DNA of 64,000 bases from Georhizobium profundi (GCF_003952725.1 NZ_CP032509.1:1-64000), one strand, 5' to 3'. Shown: positions 17,230-27,640, counted from the first letter of the stretch. Notes: generated by a model from the letters alone, not told the origin. Numbers and translations are program-made.

Positions 17230-17724
17230 ATGAGCCAAGGCAACGCGGCCGATGCCGCACCCGACACACCGGTCTTCGAGGCCCTTTTGACCCCGCACCG
17301 GTCGCTCGGTCGCGGCGGCTTCATCGTCTTGATGACGCTGACTTCGGCTCTCTTCATCGCCCACGGGATCGTGTTCCTGATCGCCGGGGCGTGGCCGATC
17401 TTTCTGTTTTTCGGGCTGGATCTCGCGCTGCTCTACGGCGCGTTCTGGCTGAATTACCGCTCGGCGCGCGCGCGTGAAATCGTCAGCGTATCGCGAACAC
17501 TGCTCACGGTCCGCAAGATCGCGCCGTCGGGCCGCAGCGCCGAACACCGGTTCAATCCGTTCTGGGCGCGCTTCCATGTGGCCCGGCATGAGGAGATCGG
17601 CATTACGGGGATGGCCGTGGAAGGCGAAGGCCGGCGCACCGATGTCGGCTCGTTTCTCAATCCCGACGATCGCGAAAGCTTCGCCCACGCCTTTTCAGGC
17701 GCGCTCGCTTCGGTGAAACGCTGA
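17230..17724 (+). CDS. DUF2244 family membrane protein
   Basis: 164 residues with two adjacent hydrophobic segments (about 31-53 and 55-74), then a soluble C-terminal half containing NPFWARFHV and VGSFLNPDDRESFA, typical of DUF2244. The function is unknown; it is a small integral membrane protein widespread in alphaproteobacteria. It is divergent from nth and shares the short 22-nt spacer. Confidence 0.85.
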   Translation: MSQGNAADAAPDTPVFEALLTPHRSLGRGGFIVLMTLTSALFIAHGIVFLIAGAWPIFLFFGLDLALLYGAFWLNYRSARAREIVSVSRTLLTVRKIAPSGRSAEHRFNPFWARFHVARHEEIGITGMAVEGEGRRTDVGSFLNPDDRESFAHAFSGALASVKR

Positions 17725-17738
17725 ACGAACCGGCCTGA

Positions 17739-18617
17739 TCAGCCGCAGAAGCGGCTGGCATCGGCGCGGTAGTAGTTCACATAGCGCGGGCTGATCGCGG
17801 CGCGCGGGAGCACCACCATCACATCCGTCGTGCCGAAGGCGCGATCGATCACGGCACCGTCGCCGAAGCGGGCGCCAAGCCTCAGATAGCCCTTCACCAG
17901 CGGCGGCAGGGCTGCAAGCGCCTCGCGGGGGCGGATCGCTTCGACGGGCATCAGATCCATCTTGCGGTAAAGCTCCGGCAGCGCCGACACGGCCCACTCG
18001 CCTTGCGCGGCCGCGGAGTGGTGCAGGAACGACAGGGCGAGCGCATGGGCTTCTGGCCGGCAGCCGCCGAAGGATGCGCAACCGAACATCACGTCGATGC
18101 CGTGCTCCAGCGCATAGGCCCAGATGCCCTGCCACAGCAGTTCAACGGTGCGCTTGGTGCGGTAGGGCGGCAGCACGCAGGAGCGGCCGAGCTCGAGAAA
18201 CCGCTTCTGCGGGTGGCGCGCGATCATGTCCGCAACGCCGAATTCCGAGGTGGAGTAGAAGCCGTGATGGGACTTCGCCACGCTCTGGCGCAGTAGCCGG
18301 TAGGTGCCGACGATCTGGTCTTCGGCGTCGCCGCCAAGGCTGGTGTCCAGCACCAGCAGGTGATCGCAATAGGTGTCGAAACTGTCGACATCGTAGCCCG
18401 TCGATGCGGAAGCCGGCGTCATTCGGGCGCCGAACTCTTCCACGAAGACGTTGTGGCGCACGCGCTGCGCGGCACGGACCTCAGAAGGCCCTGCTGCAAG
18501 GCGGGTGACCAGCGTGCCGATGCGGCCGAGGATGGCGCTGTCGGCGACGACATGGGGCGGGATCATCCGGCTCTGGCTGGCGGCAAGCTGTCCGAGCTCA
18601 ATGGTCATGGGAATCAT
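17739..18617 (-). CDS. olsB: L-ornithine N(alpha)-acyltransferase (ornithine lipid synthesis)
   Basis: GNAT-fold acyltransferase moving a 3-hydroxyacyl group from acyl-carrier protein to ornithine to give lyso-ornithine lipid. The 292 residues show the family pattern: VRAAQRVRHNVFVEEFG near the N-terminus, a conserved ELGRSCV and YRTKRTVELLW core, FGCASFGG, then a C-terminal PPLVKGYLRLGARFGDGAVID segment as in hemolysin-like OlsB proteins. Ornithine lipids are phosphorus-free membrane lipids. The partner O-acyltransferase OlsA may be the gene at 43554. A second ATG at 18608 is an alternative start. Confidence 0.9.
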   Translation of the reverse strand: MIPMTIELGQLAASQSRMIPPHVVADSAILGRIGTLVTRLAAGPSEVRAAQRVRHNVFVEEFGARMTPASASTGYDVDSFDTYCDHLLVLDTSLGGDAEDQIVGTYRLLRQSVAKSHHGFYSTSEFGVADMIARHPQKRFLELGRSCVLPPYRTKRTVELLWQGIWAYALEHGIDVMFGCASFGGCRPEAHALALSFLHHSAAAQGEWAVSALPELYRKMDLMPVEAIRPREALAALPPLVKGYLRLGARFGDGAVIDRAFGTTDVMVVLPRAAISPRYVNYYRADASRFCG

Positions 18618-18713
18618 CCAAAAAAGGCAACCGTTTCTGCACCGCCTTTAAACATGACTGTGCAACAGAGCAGTGACAAGGTCGGCGGGCGGATGAAACC
18701 CCAAGCTGCGGCT

Positions 18714-20576
18714 TCAGGACGCGATGCGCGCGATCAACCGCAACAGGCTCGTCGGATCGATCGGTTTTTCGAGATAGAGATCCGCCCCGATGAGAAGCGT
18801 CGACTCGCGCGTCTCATTTTGCCCGTCAGCGCTGAGCACAACAACAGGGATATGCGGCAAGCGCCTGGACCGCTGCGTGGCGCGGATCTCGCTGATCGCC
18901 GTTGCACCATCCATCACCGGCATGGCGAGATCGGTGATGAGCAGATCATGCGCGCAGGCGCCGGTGATCGGATCGAATGTTTGCTCGATCAGTTGCTGCC
19001 CGTTCTCGACGAGGACCACGGAGTGCCCCTCCTTGCGCAGGACATTGGTGATGAGCAGCGCATTCACCGGATTGTCCTCGGCAACGAGAATGTTCAGCGA
19101 GCGCGTCATCCCGTCAAGTACGATGAGGCGATCGCCATCGGGATGGGGCGCGTGATCGGGCAGCGCACGAAACTCCCCGCGCAGAACCGACACGAGGCTC
19201 TTGAGACGGATCGGCGCAATCAACCAGCTGTCGAAGCCGCGCTCGGTCAGACGCTGCAGTGCCTCGCGCTCGATGGGCCGAACGAGAAGCGTGCGCCGTG
19301 GGCCACCACTTTCGAAAAGCGGCAGTCCGGCGATAGATCCGCGGGCACGGTCCAGGATCCGTGCATCGACAATGACGTCGGTGATTTCTTCATCGGCGCA
19401 GAATGCCGCAAGATCGCCGCTGGGCGTCGCCACGTGCCAGCTGCGGCCCCCTTCCGCTGCGATGCGCTTGACCAGCGCATCCGCCGTCTGGCCGCGCGGC
19501 ACGAGCAGCAGCACGCGGTTTCCGGCAAGCGCCGGCTGCTTGGCGAAGTGATCGATGCCCGAGGGCGACAGCGCCTCGGCGAGCGGCAGGGTCACGATGA
19601 ACCGGCTTCCGTGCCCGGTCAGGCTCTCGACCGTGATGGTGCCACCCAACGCCTTGACGATGCGGTTGGAGATGGACAGCCCCAGGCCGACGCCACCATG
19701 GGTGCGCGTCTTGCCGCCATTCGCCTGCTCGAATTCCTCGAAGATGCGTTGCTGATCGCCACGCGCCAGGCCCGGGCCGGTGTCGGCAAAGGTCAGCACG
19801 AGATTGTCGTTGACGCGTGCCACCTCGAGCATGACGCCGCCTGCGTCGGTGAACTTGATGGCGTTGCCGAGGAGATTGAAGACCACCTGACGGAGGCGGT
19901 TGTGGTCGGTCGCGACCATCGTCGGCGTGCCGGCGCCGATCGCTGCAGCGATATCGATGCCCTTTTCGTGGGCCCGGGGCGCCATCAGTTCGATTGCGTC
20001 TTCGATCAGATGGTGCAGATCGCCCGTCTCGCGCCTCGGTTCGAACTTGCCGGCCTCGATGGCCGAGAAGTCCAGAAGATCCGCCACGAGGTCGAACAGC
20101 GCGGTGGCAGAGCGGCGCACGGCTTCGACATAGCTTTCCTGTTCGGCGGAAAGCTGCGTGCGCTCGAGCAGATGCGTCATGCCGAGAATGCCGTTCAGCG
20201 GCGTGCGCACTTCGTGGCTCACCATCGCGAGGAAGCGCGATTTGGCGCGGCTCGCCTCTTCCGCCTTGCGGCGGGCTTCGACCAGTTCGGCGGGTAGCGC
20301 TGCCGGTTTCTGATCGGGAACGACAGGTCGCCCTGTGCCGCTCGAAACGAAAGCGATCGCAGCCGCACCGGTCAGGCCCACCATGAGAAAGGGCATGCTG
20401 GCCGGAGCGATGAAGGACACGATGGTCGCGACGAGGAGGCCGGCAAGCACGATGCCGGCCTGGGGCTGGTCTGAAAGCCGTTGGCGAAAAGTACGAAACC
20501 ACCCACCGGAGGCCGGTTGGGGTGCCTGCAAGGGTCTCAAGACCCGTGAACGTTCGCTGTCAGGGACAAAGGCCAT
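18714..20576 (-). CDS. Orphan hybrid sensor histidine kinase with C-terminal receiver
   Basis: 620 residues. Two hydrophobic segments (about 40-57 and 60-79) anchor a short N-terminus with no sensor domain of size. HisKA follows, with His121 in SHEVRTPLNG, then HATPase_c with the N box around Asn234/Asn238 and G boxes DTGPGL (265-270) and GGVGLGL (294-300). A receiver-like region (about 350-470) has Asp404 but lacks a clear acidic pair and Lys. The last domain (about 493-620) is a full receiver with phosphoacceptor Asp549 in ITDLAMPVMDG. No response-regulator gene is adjacent, so output must pass to an unlinked phosphotransfer protein or regulator. Confidence 0.92.
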   Translation of the reverse strand: MAFVPDSERSRVLRPLQAPQPASGGWFRTFRQRLSDQPQAGIVLAGLLVATIVSFIAPASMPFLMVGLTGAAAIAFVSSGTGRPVVPDQKPAALPAELVEARRKAEEASRAKSRFLAMVSHEVRTPLNGILGMTHLLERTQLSAEQESYVEAVRRSATALFDLVADLLDFSAIEAGKFEPRRETGDLHHLIEDAIELMAPRAHEKGIDIAAAIGAGTPTMVATDHNRLRQVVFNLLGNAIKFTDAGGVMLEVARVNDNLVLTFADTGPGLARGDQQRIFEEFEQANGGKTRTHGGVGLGLSISNRIVKALGGTITVESLTGHGSRFIVTLPLAEALSPSGIDHFAKQPALAGNRVLLLVPRGQTADALVKRIAAEGGRSWHVATPSGDLAAFCADEEITDVIVDARILDRARGSIAGLPLFESGGPRRTLLVRPIEREALQRLTERGFDSWLIAPIRLKSLVSVLRGEFRALPDHAPHPDGDRLIVLDGMTRSLNILVAEDNPVNALLITNVLRKEGHSVVLVENGQQLIEQTFDPITGACAHDLLITDLAMPVMDGATAISEIRATQRSRRLPHIPVVVLSADGQNETRESTLLIGADLYLEKPIDPTSLLRLIARIAS

Positions 20577-20643
20577 GAGAGCGAGACTAGCAGCCTCGCC
20601 CTAGGGAAGATTTGAAACCTTCCGTAAGATTTTAGGGAGATCG

Positions 20644-20660
20644 TGAGGCTATGCGCCTCA
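20644..20660. terminator. Hairpin at the 3' end of nfu
   Basis: TGAGGC (20644-20649) and GCCTCA (20655-20660) form a 6-bp stem around TATGC. The complementary-strand stop codon of nfu (20658-20660) is part of the stem. It could end nfu transcription before the hybrid kinase gene. Confidence 0.4.
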
Positions 20661-21233
20661 GACCGCCTCGACTTCCCGAACTTCGGGAATGAAGTGCTTC
20701 AGAAGGTTCTGGATGCCGTGCTTCAGGGTCGCCGTGGAGGACGGGCAACCGGCGCAGGCGCCCTTCATGTTCAGGAAGACCGTGCCTTCCTTGAAGCCGC
20801 GGAAGGTGATGTCGCCGCCATCCTGTGCGACTGCCGGACGGACGCGCGTTTCCAGGAGTTCCTTGATCGTCGCAACGATCGTTTCGTCCTCATCGTCGAA
20901 GAACTCGCCGTCGTCGGTCGCATTGCCGCCGATGCTGGCCGCTGCCATCACCGGCTGTCCGGCCATGAAGTGTTCCATGATCGTACCGAGCACGGCGGGC
21001 TTGAGGTGCTGCCAGTCGAGCGCATCGGACTTCGTGATGGTGACGAAGTCATAGCCGAAGAAGACACCTTCGACGCCAGCGATCGCGAAGAGCTTGCCCG
21101 CAAGCGGGGACGTTTCGGCGGCAGAAGCGGCATCGCGGAAATCCGCCGTGCCCTGCTGCATCACGACCTTGCCCGGCAGAAACTTCAGCGTCGCCGGGTT
21201 AGGGGTGGCTTCGGTCTGGATGAACATGTTCAT
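20658..21233 (-). CDS. nfu: NfuA/NifU-like iron-sulfur cluster scaffold or carrier
   Basis: 191 residues with an N-terminal Nfu_N domain (about 4-90; FIQTEATPNPATLKF at the start) and a C-terminal NifU-like domain with the Cys160-x2-Cys163 motif GACAGCPSS that binds a cluster at a dimer interface. It delivers [4Fe-4S] clusters to targets such as lipoyl synthase. AGGGAG precedes the ATG at 21233. It is preceded on its strand by the palindromic repeat. Confidence 0.95.
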   Translation of the reverse strand: MNMFIQTEATPNPATLKFLPGKVVMQQGTADFRDAASAAETSPLAGKLFAIAGVEGVFFGYDFVTITKSDALDWQHLKPAVLGTIMEHFMAGQPVMAAASIGGNATDDGEFFDDEDETIVATIKELLETRVRPAVAQDGGDITFRGFKEGTVFLNMKGACAGCPSSTATLKHGIQNLLKHFIPEVREVEAV

Positions 21234-21289
21234 TACTCCCTGTAAACCGGGCTTACCGATCGGAGCGCCAAGCGCGCTGCTTATTTCTC

Positions 21290-21333
21290 GCGTTTCCGGA
21301 CGGTGAACCGGTATCCACGGCTCCTGGAAACGC
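21290..21333. repeat. 44-bp palindromic intergenic repeat, copy 2
   Basis: The reverse complement of copy 1 (1545-1588), with 41 of 44 positions identical and the first 29 bases exact. Outer arms are GCGTTTCC (21290-21297) and GGAAACGC (21326-21333). The three differences fall in one inner arm and weaken the inner stem. It lies between nfu and the universal stress gene, both on the minus strand. Confidence 0.8.
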
Positions 21334-21438
21334 TGCTAGTTTGGAATCTTTCCAAAGAAGATATGGCTTTCCGCGGCCGCGATCAAGCGACCGCTTTGCG
21401 ATAGTTGACCACATTTGGAAAGTTTGATGCGCCCCGGC

Positions 21439-21933
21439 TCAGCTCAGCGCATCGATGTCATCGTCGGAAAGATCGCTCGGGATGACGGTGACCGGCACCG
21501 GGAAGGCGCCCGCGCCCCGTCCGCCGATCGCAGACACCAGTGGACCGGGGCCATCCTTTGCCGAGCCCGCCGCAAGAACCAGGATGGCGATGTCCTTGTC
21601 TTCCTCGATGAGAGCGTTGATCTCGTCGCGCGTCGATCCTTCGCGCACGACGGTTTCGGCGTCGATGCCGATCGTTTCGCGCACGCGGCCGGCAGATTTG
21701 GCAAGAAGGCTTTCGGCTTCCTCGAACGCTTCGGCCCGCATGATTTCCTCGACGCCGAGCCAGTGCTGGAAATCGGCCGGCTCCACCACGAACAGCAGCA
21801 CGAGGCCGCCGCCGGAGTTCTTGGCGCGCATGGCCGCGTAGCGCACGGCACGTTCGCATTCGGGGGTGTCATCCAGCACCGCCATGAATTTGCGGCGGTG
21901 CCCTTCTTCGCGCGATAGTCGTCTTGATACCAT
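21439..21933 (-). CDS. Universal stress protein (UspA family)
   Basis: 164 residues from the ATG at 21933. The alpha/beta Usp fold is recognisable from FMAVLDDTPECERAVRYAA near the N-terminus, a central VVREGSTRDEINALI stretch, and IAILVLAAGS before the C-terminal glycine-rich stretch and VPVTVIPS. That stretch, GGRGAGAFPVPV, departs from the usual G-2x-G-9x-G(S/T) ATP-binding motif, so nucleotide binding is uncertain. It follows trpS by 66 nt and may be its read-through partner. Confidence 0.87.
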   Translation of the reverse strand: MVSRRLSREEGHRRKFMAVLDDTPECERAVRYAAMRAKNSGGGLVLLFVVEPADFQHWLGVEEIMRAEAFEEAESLLAKSAGRVRETIGIDAETVVREGSTRDEINALIEEDKDIAILVLAAGSAKDGPGPLVSAIGGRGAGAFPVPVTVIPSDLSDDDIDALS

Positions 21934-21999
21934 GGCGCGGACATTGCCACCGCGCCCATGCCCCCGCAAGAGACATTGTGAGCGGCTGCTTTGCCCCGC

Positions 22000-23067
22000 T
22001 CAGAGGAAGCCGATAATGTCCTTGACGTCTGCCATCGTCTCATCCGCGATGACACGCGCCTTGGCGGCGCCTTTTGCAAGAACCGCGTCGATATGGCCGG
22101 GATCGTCCATCAGGCGGCGCATTTCACCGTTCATCGGCGCCACCTTCTCGACAGCAAGATCGGCAAGTGCCGGCTTGAATTCGGAGAACTGACGGCCACC
22201 GAATTCGGCGATCACGCTCGCCCGGCTCGTCTCGGCCAAGGCGGCATAGAGCGTGACGAGGTTCTCGGCCTCCGGGCGGCCGGCGAGGCCCTCGACCTCG
22301 GACGGCAAGGCGTCTGGATCGGTCTTTGCCTTGCGGATCTTCTTCAGGATCGTGTCGGCATCGTCGGTCAGGTTGATGCGCGATAGGTCGGACGGATCCG
22401 ACTTCGACATCTTCTTGGTTCCGTCACGCAGCGACATGACGCGCGGTGCCGGGCCTTCGATCAGCGGCTCGGTCAGCGGGAAATAGGCGTCGATGCGCTC
22501 TTCGCCGACGATGGTTTCGACGGCACGGCCGCTCGAGGCGATCTTGCCGGAAAAGTCGATGTTGAACTTCATCGCGATATCGCGGGTCAGCTCAAGGTGC
22601 TGCTTCTGGTCGTCGCCGACCGGCACGTGGGTTGCGCGGTAAAGCAGAATGTCGGCAGCCATCAGCGACGGATAGGCAAGCAGGCCGAGCGAGGCGTTCT
22701 CGCGGTCCTTGCCGGCCTTGTCCTTGAACTGCGTCATGCGGTTCATCCAGCCGATGCGCGCGACGCAGTTGAAGATCCAAGCGAGTTCGGCGTGGCCGGA
22801 CACGGCAGACTGGTTGAAGACGATGTGGCGCTCGGGATCGATGCCCGCAGCCAGGAATGCTGCAGTGATCGAGCGCGTCTGGCCCTTCAAATCCTCATGG
22901 ACGAGCTGCGCCGTGATCGCATGCAGGTCGACGACGCAATAGATGCAGTCGTAGCTGTCCTGCAGCGCGACGAAACGCTTGATGGCACCGAGATAGTTGC
23001 CGAGATGGAGGTTGCCGGTGGGCTGAACGCCTGAAAACACCCGCTCCTTGAATTCTGCCATGCGCAT
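22000..23067 (-). CDS. trpS: Tryptophanyl-tRNA synthetase
   Basis: Class I aminoacyl-tRNA synthetase charging tRNA-Trp. From the ATG at 23067 it has 355 residues. The HIGH-type motif is TGNLHLGNY (17-25), and the KMSKS loop is GTKKMSKSD in the C-terminal half. An ATG two codons later (23061) is equally possible. The gene is downstream of glnD and murJ on the same strand; the 127-nt gap to murJ contains a perfect 14-bp palindrome at 23102-23115. Confidence 0.96.
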   Translation of the reverse strand: MRMAEFKERVFSGVQPTGNLHLGNYLGAIKRFVALQDSYDCIYCVVDLHAITAQLVHEDLKGQTRSITAAFLAAGIDPERHIVFNQSAVSGHAELAWIFNCVARIGWMNRMTQFKDKAGKDRENASLGLLAYPSLMAADILLYRATHVPVGDDQKQHLELTRDIAMKFNIDFSGKIASSGRAVETIVGEERIDAYFPLTEPLIEGPAPRVMSLRDGTKKMSKSDPSDLSRINLTDDADTILKKIRKAKTDPDALPSEVEGLAGRPEAENLVTLYAALAETSRASVIAEFGGRQFSEFKPALADLAVEKVAPMNGEMRRLMDDPGHIDAVLAKGAAKARVIADETMADVKDIIGFL

Positions 23068-23194
23068 TGCCGGGCTTGTGGAGGGCCCGCTCCTTTGGTT
23101 CGGCCCGATCGGGCCCATTGAAATCGCGGCGGGTTATGCATGGACGCCCGCCCTTCTGCAAGAGCCAGCCACCCACAAGGGTCGACGTCGTAAA

Positions 23195-24763
23195 TCAGGC
23201 CGCCGCCTTGTTGCGCTTGAGGAGCCGCATGAGATGGCGGCCCTCGATTGCGCCCGTGGCGAGCGTGAAACCGAAGTAGACGAGCGCTGCGACGCCGATC
23301 GTGCCGAAGACGGCAATCGCTCGCACCAGCAGCCCCGCATCCATCAGATACGGCTCGAGATAGGCGAGCGCCAGCCACAGCACCGCGCCCATGAGCGCGC
23401 TGCCGGCGATGATGAGCGCGATGCGCCGCAAGGTGACGCCGGACGGCCGGAAGAGGTTGCGGTTCCACAAAACGATGGCAAGCAGGCCGGCATTCGCCCA
23501 GCCAAAGAGCGCCGTCGCGATACCGATGCCGACGACGCCGTAGATCGGGAACAGGATGAGGCTTGCGGCGACGTTGACGACAACGCCGACGCCCGCCATC
23601 CACATGGGCGTGCGCATGTCTTCGCGCGCATAAAACCCCGGCTGGAAGATCTTGATCAGCACGAAGGCCGGAAGGCCGAGCGCGAACGCGGCAAGCACCG
23701 CCGCCGTGATCTCGGTGGTCTCCCGGCTGAACGCACCGCGCTCGAACAGAAGCGCCACGATCGGCGCAGGCAGGATGAGCAGTCCGACGGTCGCGGGGAC
23801 CGTCAGCGCCAGGCCGAATTCGAGGCTGCGGTTCTGGAGCACGGCCGCATCGCCCAGATCGCCGGCCTTCAGCGAGCGCGCAAGTTCCGGCAGCAGAACA
23901 ACCCCGATGGCAACGCCGATCGTCGAGAGCGGCAGCTGGAGAATACGGTCGGCATAATTGATGACGGCGATCGCACCATCCTGGCCGGATGCGATGACCT
24001 GGCCGATCAACAGGTTGATCTGCGTGATGCCGCCGGTGATCGCCGCCGGCAGCGCCAGCCACAGCAGGCGTTTGACGGCAGGCGTCGGTCGCGGCACCCG
24101 CAAGCCAATATGAAAATGCTCCCGCCGAACGCCCCAGATGATCGCGGCGAGCTGCACGAAGCCGGCAACCACGACACCCCAGGACAGTGCAAGGCCTAGC
24201 CCCTCCTCATCATAGCCGAGCGCCATGGCGATCAGGATCGCGCCGATCATCACGACATTGAGAAGGATTGGCACGAAAGCGGCCAGGAAATAGCGGCGAA
24301 ACGCGTTCAGGATACCCGAAAACATCGCCACCAACGACATGGCGGCAAGATACGGGAACATGATCCGCGTCATCGTCACCGTCAGGTCGAACTTGTCGGG
24401 CGTATCGGCAAAGCGCGGTGCGATCACGGTGCCGACGAGAAATGGCATAAAAATCATCGCGAGCGCCGATAGCGCAATCAGGATGAAGATCAGGACCGAA
24501 AAGACCTGCTCGGCAAAATCCCTCGCCGCAGCACGCCCGCCGCCCTCAAGCTCCTTGGCGAACAACGGCACGAAAGCGGAGTTGAACGCGCCTTCCGCGA
24601 AGAGCCGTCGAAAGAGGTTCGGAAAACGGAACGCCGCATAGAACGCATCGGCAACCGGTCCCGCGCCAAGCGTGCTCGCGATCAATGCCTCGCGCACGAA
24701 GCCGAACACGCGGCTGCCCATGGTGGTGCCGCCGACAGTGGCGAATTTTGCTATCAGTCCCAT
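23195..24763 (-). CDS. murJ: Lipid II flippase MurJ (MviN)
   Basis: Integral membrane protein of 522 residues with about 14 helices (MOP superfamily) that flips lipid II across the inner membrane for peptidoglycan synthesis. The N-terminus with GSRVFGFVREALIASTLG and the RFPNLFRRLFAEGAFNSAF segment are family hallmarks. It starts 6 nt after the glnD stop, so the two are almost certainly one transcript. Confidence 0.96.
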   Translation of the reverse strand: MGLIAKFATVGGTTMGSRVFGFVREALIASTLGAGPVADAFYAAFRFPNLFRRLFAEGAFNSAFVPLFAKELEGGGRAAARDFAEQVFSVLIFILIALSALAMIFMPFLVGTVIAPRFADTPDKFDLTVTMTRIMFPYLAAMSLVAMFSGILNAFRRYFLAAFVPILLNVVMIGAILIAMALGYDEEGLGLALSWGVVVAGFVQLAAIIWGVRREHFHIGLRVPRPTPAVKRLLWLALPAAITGGITQINLLIGQVIASGQDGAIAVINYADRILQLPLSTIGVAIGVVLLPELARSLKAGDLGDAAVLQNRSLEFGLALTVPATVGLLILPAPIVALLFERGAFSRETTEITAAVLAAFALGLPAFVLIKIFQPGFYAREDMRTPMWMAGVGVVVNVAASLILFPIYGVVGIGIATALFGWANAGLLAIVLWNRNLFRPSGVTLRRIALIIAGSALMGAVLWLALAYLEPYLMDAGLLVRAIAVFGTIGVAALVYFGFTLATGAIEGRHLMRLLKRNKAAA

Positions 24764-24769
24764 GGTGAT

Positions 24770-27640
24770 TCAGGCTTTCACGCGTCTGGCCGACGCACGG
24801 CGCGGCGTCGGCGGAGCAACCATCCCGTTCGGCATGCGCTCTCGCGCTTCATCTTCGACATTCGCCATCACCGCCTTCAGCCGGGCAATGATGTTGGCTT
24901 GGCGCGTTTCCGAGACGATCTTGTGGCCGACGAGATCGGTGACGTAAAAATTGTCGATGACTTTTTCCCCGAAGGTCGAGACGTGTGCAGACGTAATGTC
25001 AAGCGAGAGGTCCGACAGTACGGCAGTGATGCTCGCCAACAGGCCGGGACGGTCCAACCCTTCGACCTCGATCACGGTGAACTTGTTCGAGAGGGAATTG
25101 GAAATGGTCACCGCCGGCGGGACCTTGAAGGCGTGTGCCTTGCGCGGCTGTTTCGATTTAGGGGCGATCACGTCCGGAAGGCGCTTCTTGCCCGAAAGCA
25201 TGTCCTCGATCAGGCGGCCAATGCTCGTAGCCCGGCGGATCTCGTCGGCATCGTCCTTGAACTCGCGGTTGATCAGGATCGTGTCGAGAGCGCGGCCGTC
25301 GGATGTCGTGAAGATCTGCGCGTCTGCGATGTTGGCGCCGGCCGCAGCGCATGCACCGGCAACCAGCGTCAACAGGCGCGGATGGTCGGGCGAGAGCACG
25401 GTGATTTCCGTGATCGCGTGGAAGGAATGGGTTCGCACCATCGTCGCGAGCACGCGCCCTTCGCGATCGGCCTCGCGCACGAATTCGGCATGGCGGATCT
25501 GGTCTTCGAGTTCGGTCGACAGAAGATACGGCTCGTAATGCAGGCCGAGGTAGCGCTGACGGTCCGCCTCATCCCAGGACGCGAGCGCCTTGCCCAACTG
25601 CTCGGAGGCAAACAGTGCGCGCTCCCGGCGAGAGACTTCCGAGAAACCGCCCGACAGCATCAGCTCGGTCTCATAATAAAGTGTGCGCAGGAGCTGGCCT
25701 TTCCAGCCGTTCCAGACGCCGGGGCCAACCGCGCGGATATCGCAGACGGTGAGGATGAGGAGCAGCTTCAGCCGGTCGAGCGACTGCACGATCTGCGCGA
25801 AATCCTCGATCGTCTTCCGGTCGTTGAGGTCGCGTGCCTGGGCGATCATCGACATTTTGAGGTGCTCTTCGATGAGCCAGGCGACCAGTTCAGTCTGCTT
25901 TGGAGAAAGACCGAAGCGCGGGCAGAGCTTGCGGGCGACACGGGCGCCGGCAACCGAGTGATCTTCCGGCCGCCCCTTGGCGACGTCGTGCAGGAACACG
26001 GCCACATAGAGCGCCTGGCGTTCCTCCACGCTCGGCATGATCTTGGACGACAGCGGATGGGCATCCATGTCGCGGCCATTGTCGATGTCTGAAAGCACGC
26101 CGACGGTGCGGATGAGGTGCTCGTCGACCGTGTAGTGATGATACATGTTGAACTGCATCATCGCGACGATCTTGCCGAATTCCGGGATGAACCGACCAAG
26201 CAGCCCCGCTTCGTTCATGCGCCGGAGAATGAGCGCAGGATCACGGCGCGACGTCAGGATCGACAGGAAAAGCCGGTTTGCCTCGGCATCCTCACGAAGC
26301 TCGTTCTTGACGAGCCGCAGCGACCGCGTGACCCGCTTCAAGGCATCGGGATGAAACTCGAGGCCGTTGAGATCAGCAAGGTGGAATAGGCGGATCAGGT
26401 TTACCGGATCGCGCTTGAAGACGTCCTTGTCGGCGATGGTGATGCGGCCCCGGTCTTCCAGAAAATCCAGCGTGCCGGCGATCTTGCGCGTGCGGGCGGT
26501 GAACCGCGTGATCATCGCGGTGATGCCCGGCGCCTCTTTCGCCTGCTGGTCCTCAAGTTCGGCGCAGAGGATGCGGGTCAGGTCGCCCACATCCTTGGCC
26601 ACGAGGAAATAATGCTTCATGAAGCGTTCGACGGCGGAGAGGCCCGGGTGATCGTGGTAACCGAGCGCTTCGGCGATCTCGCGCTGAATGTCGAAGGACA
26701 GGCGCTCCTCGGCCTTGCCGGTGAGGAAATGCATCTGGCAGCGCACGGCCCAGAGGAAATCCTCGGCCTTCTTGAAGACCTTGAATTCGCCCTTGGAGAG
26801 CACGCCGAGCTTCACCAGCTCCGCCTCGTCGTCGATGCGGTAGAAGTATTTGGCGATCCAGAACAGCGTGTTCAGGTCGCGAAGGCCGCCCTTGCCTTCC
26901 TTGACGTTCGGCTCGACGAGATAGCGCGTGTCACCGGACTTGCGGTGGCGCTGATCCCGTTCGGCAAGCTTCGCCTCGATGAATTCCGGCGCCGTCGACC
27001 GCACCACCTGCGTGTCGAAACGCTCGGTCAGGGCGTCGAAGAGCGGGACCGCGCCGCAGATGCGTCGCGCTTCGAGGATCGCGGTGCGGATGGTAATGTC
27101 GCTGCGCGACAGTCGAATGCACTCGTCGATCGTGCGCGTGGCGTGCCCGACCTTGAAGCCCATGTCCCAGAGCACGTAGAGCACGAACTGGGCGACCTCT
27201 TCTTCCCGCCCCGAACGGCGATCGGCAAGCACGAAGAGCAGGTCGATGTCGGAGCCGGGCGCGAGCGTGCCGCGGCCATAGCCGCCGACGGCCGCCACCG
27301 TCATCCCGTCACCCGCTCCAGTACCGGAGCCTTGCGAGGGATAGACATGCGTCGTCGCAAAGTCGAAGAGCGCGGTGATGATCGTGTCCTGGAGATGTGA
27401 GATTCGTGCCGCACAGAGCAGGCCCGAACCATCGCTTTCCAGCAGCGAACGCGCCTTCTCGCGGCCCTCGGTGCTCACGCGTCGCATCTCGGCAAGAAGG
27501 GCAGCGCGTGCCTCCGGCGTGGCGCCCCCATGCTCGGCGGCGATGGCCGAAACGGCCCGGGCCAGCGCAGGGGCGTCGACGATCTCGGTGAACTTCATGT
27601 CGTGCTGCGTCATGGAATCATGCCGGCCCCAGTTTCCCAT
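24770..27640 (-). CDS. glnD: Bifunctional PII uridylyltransferase/uridylyl-removing enzyme
   Basis: Nitrogen sensor that uridylylates PII proteins when glutamine is low and removes UMP when it is high. 956 residues. The nucleotidyltransferase domain has [18 protein letters not shown] near 119-136. A central HD domain contains [14 protein letters not shown], and two ACT domains lie at the C-terminus ([11 protein letters not shown] and [13 protein letters not shown] regions). The ATG at 27613 is an alternative start; neither has a strong ribosome-binding site. It links functionally with rpoN and ptsN further along. Confidence 0.96.
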   Translation of the reverse strand: MGNWGRHDSMTQHDMKFTEIVDAPALARAVSAIAAEHGGATPEARAALLAEMRRVSTEGREKARSLLESDGSGLLCAARISHLQDTIITALFDFATTHVYPSQGSGTGAGDGMTVAAVGGYGRGTLAPGSDIDLLFVLADRRSGREEEVAQFVLYVLWDMGFKVGHATRTIDECIRLSRSDITIRTAILEARRICGAVPLFDALTERFDTQVVRSTAPEFIEAKLAERDQRHRKSGDTRYLVEPNVKEGKGGLRDLNTLFWIAKYFYRIDDEAELVKLGVLSKGEFKVFKKAEDFLWAVRCQMHFLTGKAEERLSFDIQREIAEALGYHDHPGLSAVERFMKHYFLVAKDVGDLTRILCAELEDQQAKEAPGITAMITRFTARTRKIAGTLDFLEDRGRITIADKDVFKRDPVNLIRLFHLADLNGLEFHPDALKRVTRSLRLVKNELREDAEANRLFLSILTSRRDPALILRRMNEAGLLGRFIPEFGKIVAMMQFNMYHHYTVDEHLIRTVGVLSDIDNGRDMDAHPLSSKIMPSVEERQALYVAVFLHDVAKGRPEDHSVAGARVARKLCPRFGLSPKQTELVAWLIEEHLKMSMIAQARDLNDRKTIEDFAQIVQSLDRLKLLLILTVCDIRAVGPGVWNGWKGQLLRTLYYETELMLSGGFSEVSRRERALFASEQLGKALASWDEADRQRYLGLHYEPYLLSTELEDQIRHAEFVREADREGRVLATMVRTHSFHAITEITVLSPDHPRLLTLVAGACAAAGANIADAQIFTTSDGRALDTILINREFKDDADEIRRATSIGRLIEDMLSGKKRLPDVIAPKSKQPRKAHAFKVPPAVTISNSLSNKFTVIEVEGLDRPGLLASITAVLSDLSLDITSAHVSTFGEKVIDNFYVTDLVGHKIVSETRQANIIARLKAVMANVEDEARERMPNGMVAPPTPRRASARRVKA

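Noticed and set aside
18360..20297. A 645-residue plus-strand frame over the hybrid kinase
   Set aside because: It is the complement of HisKA, HATPase and receiver coding sequence. Its Arg/Asp-rich translation has no recognisable domain.
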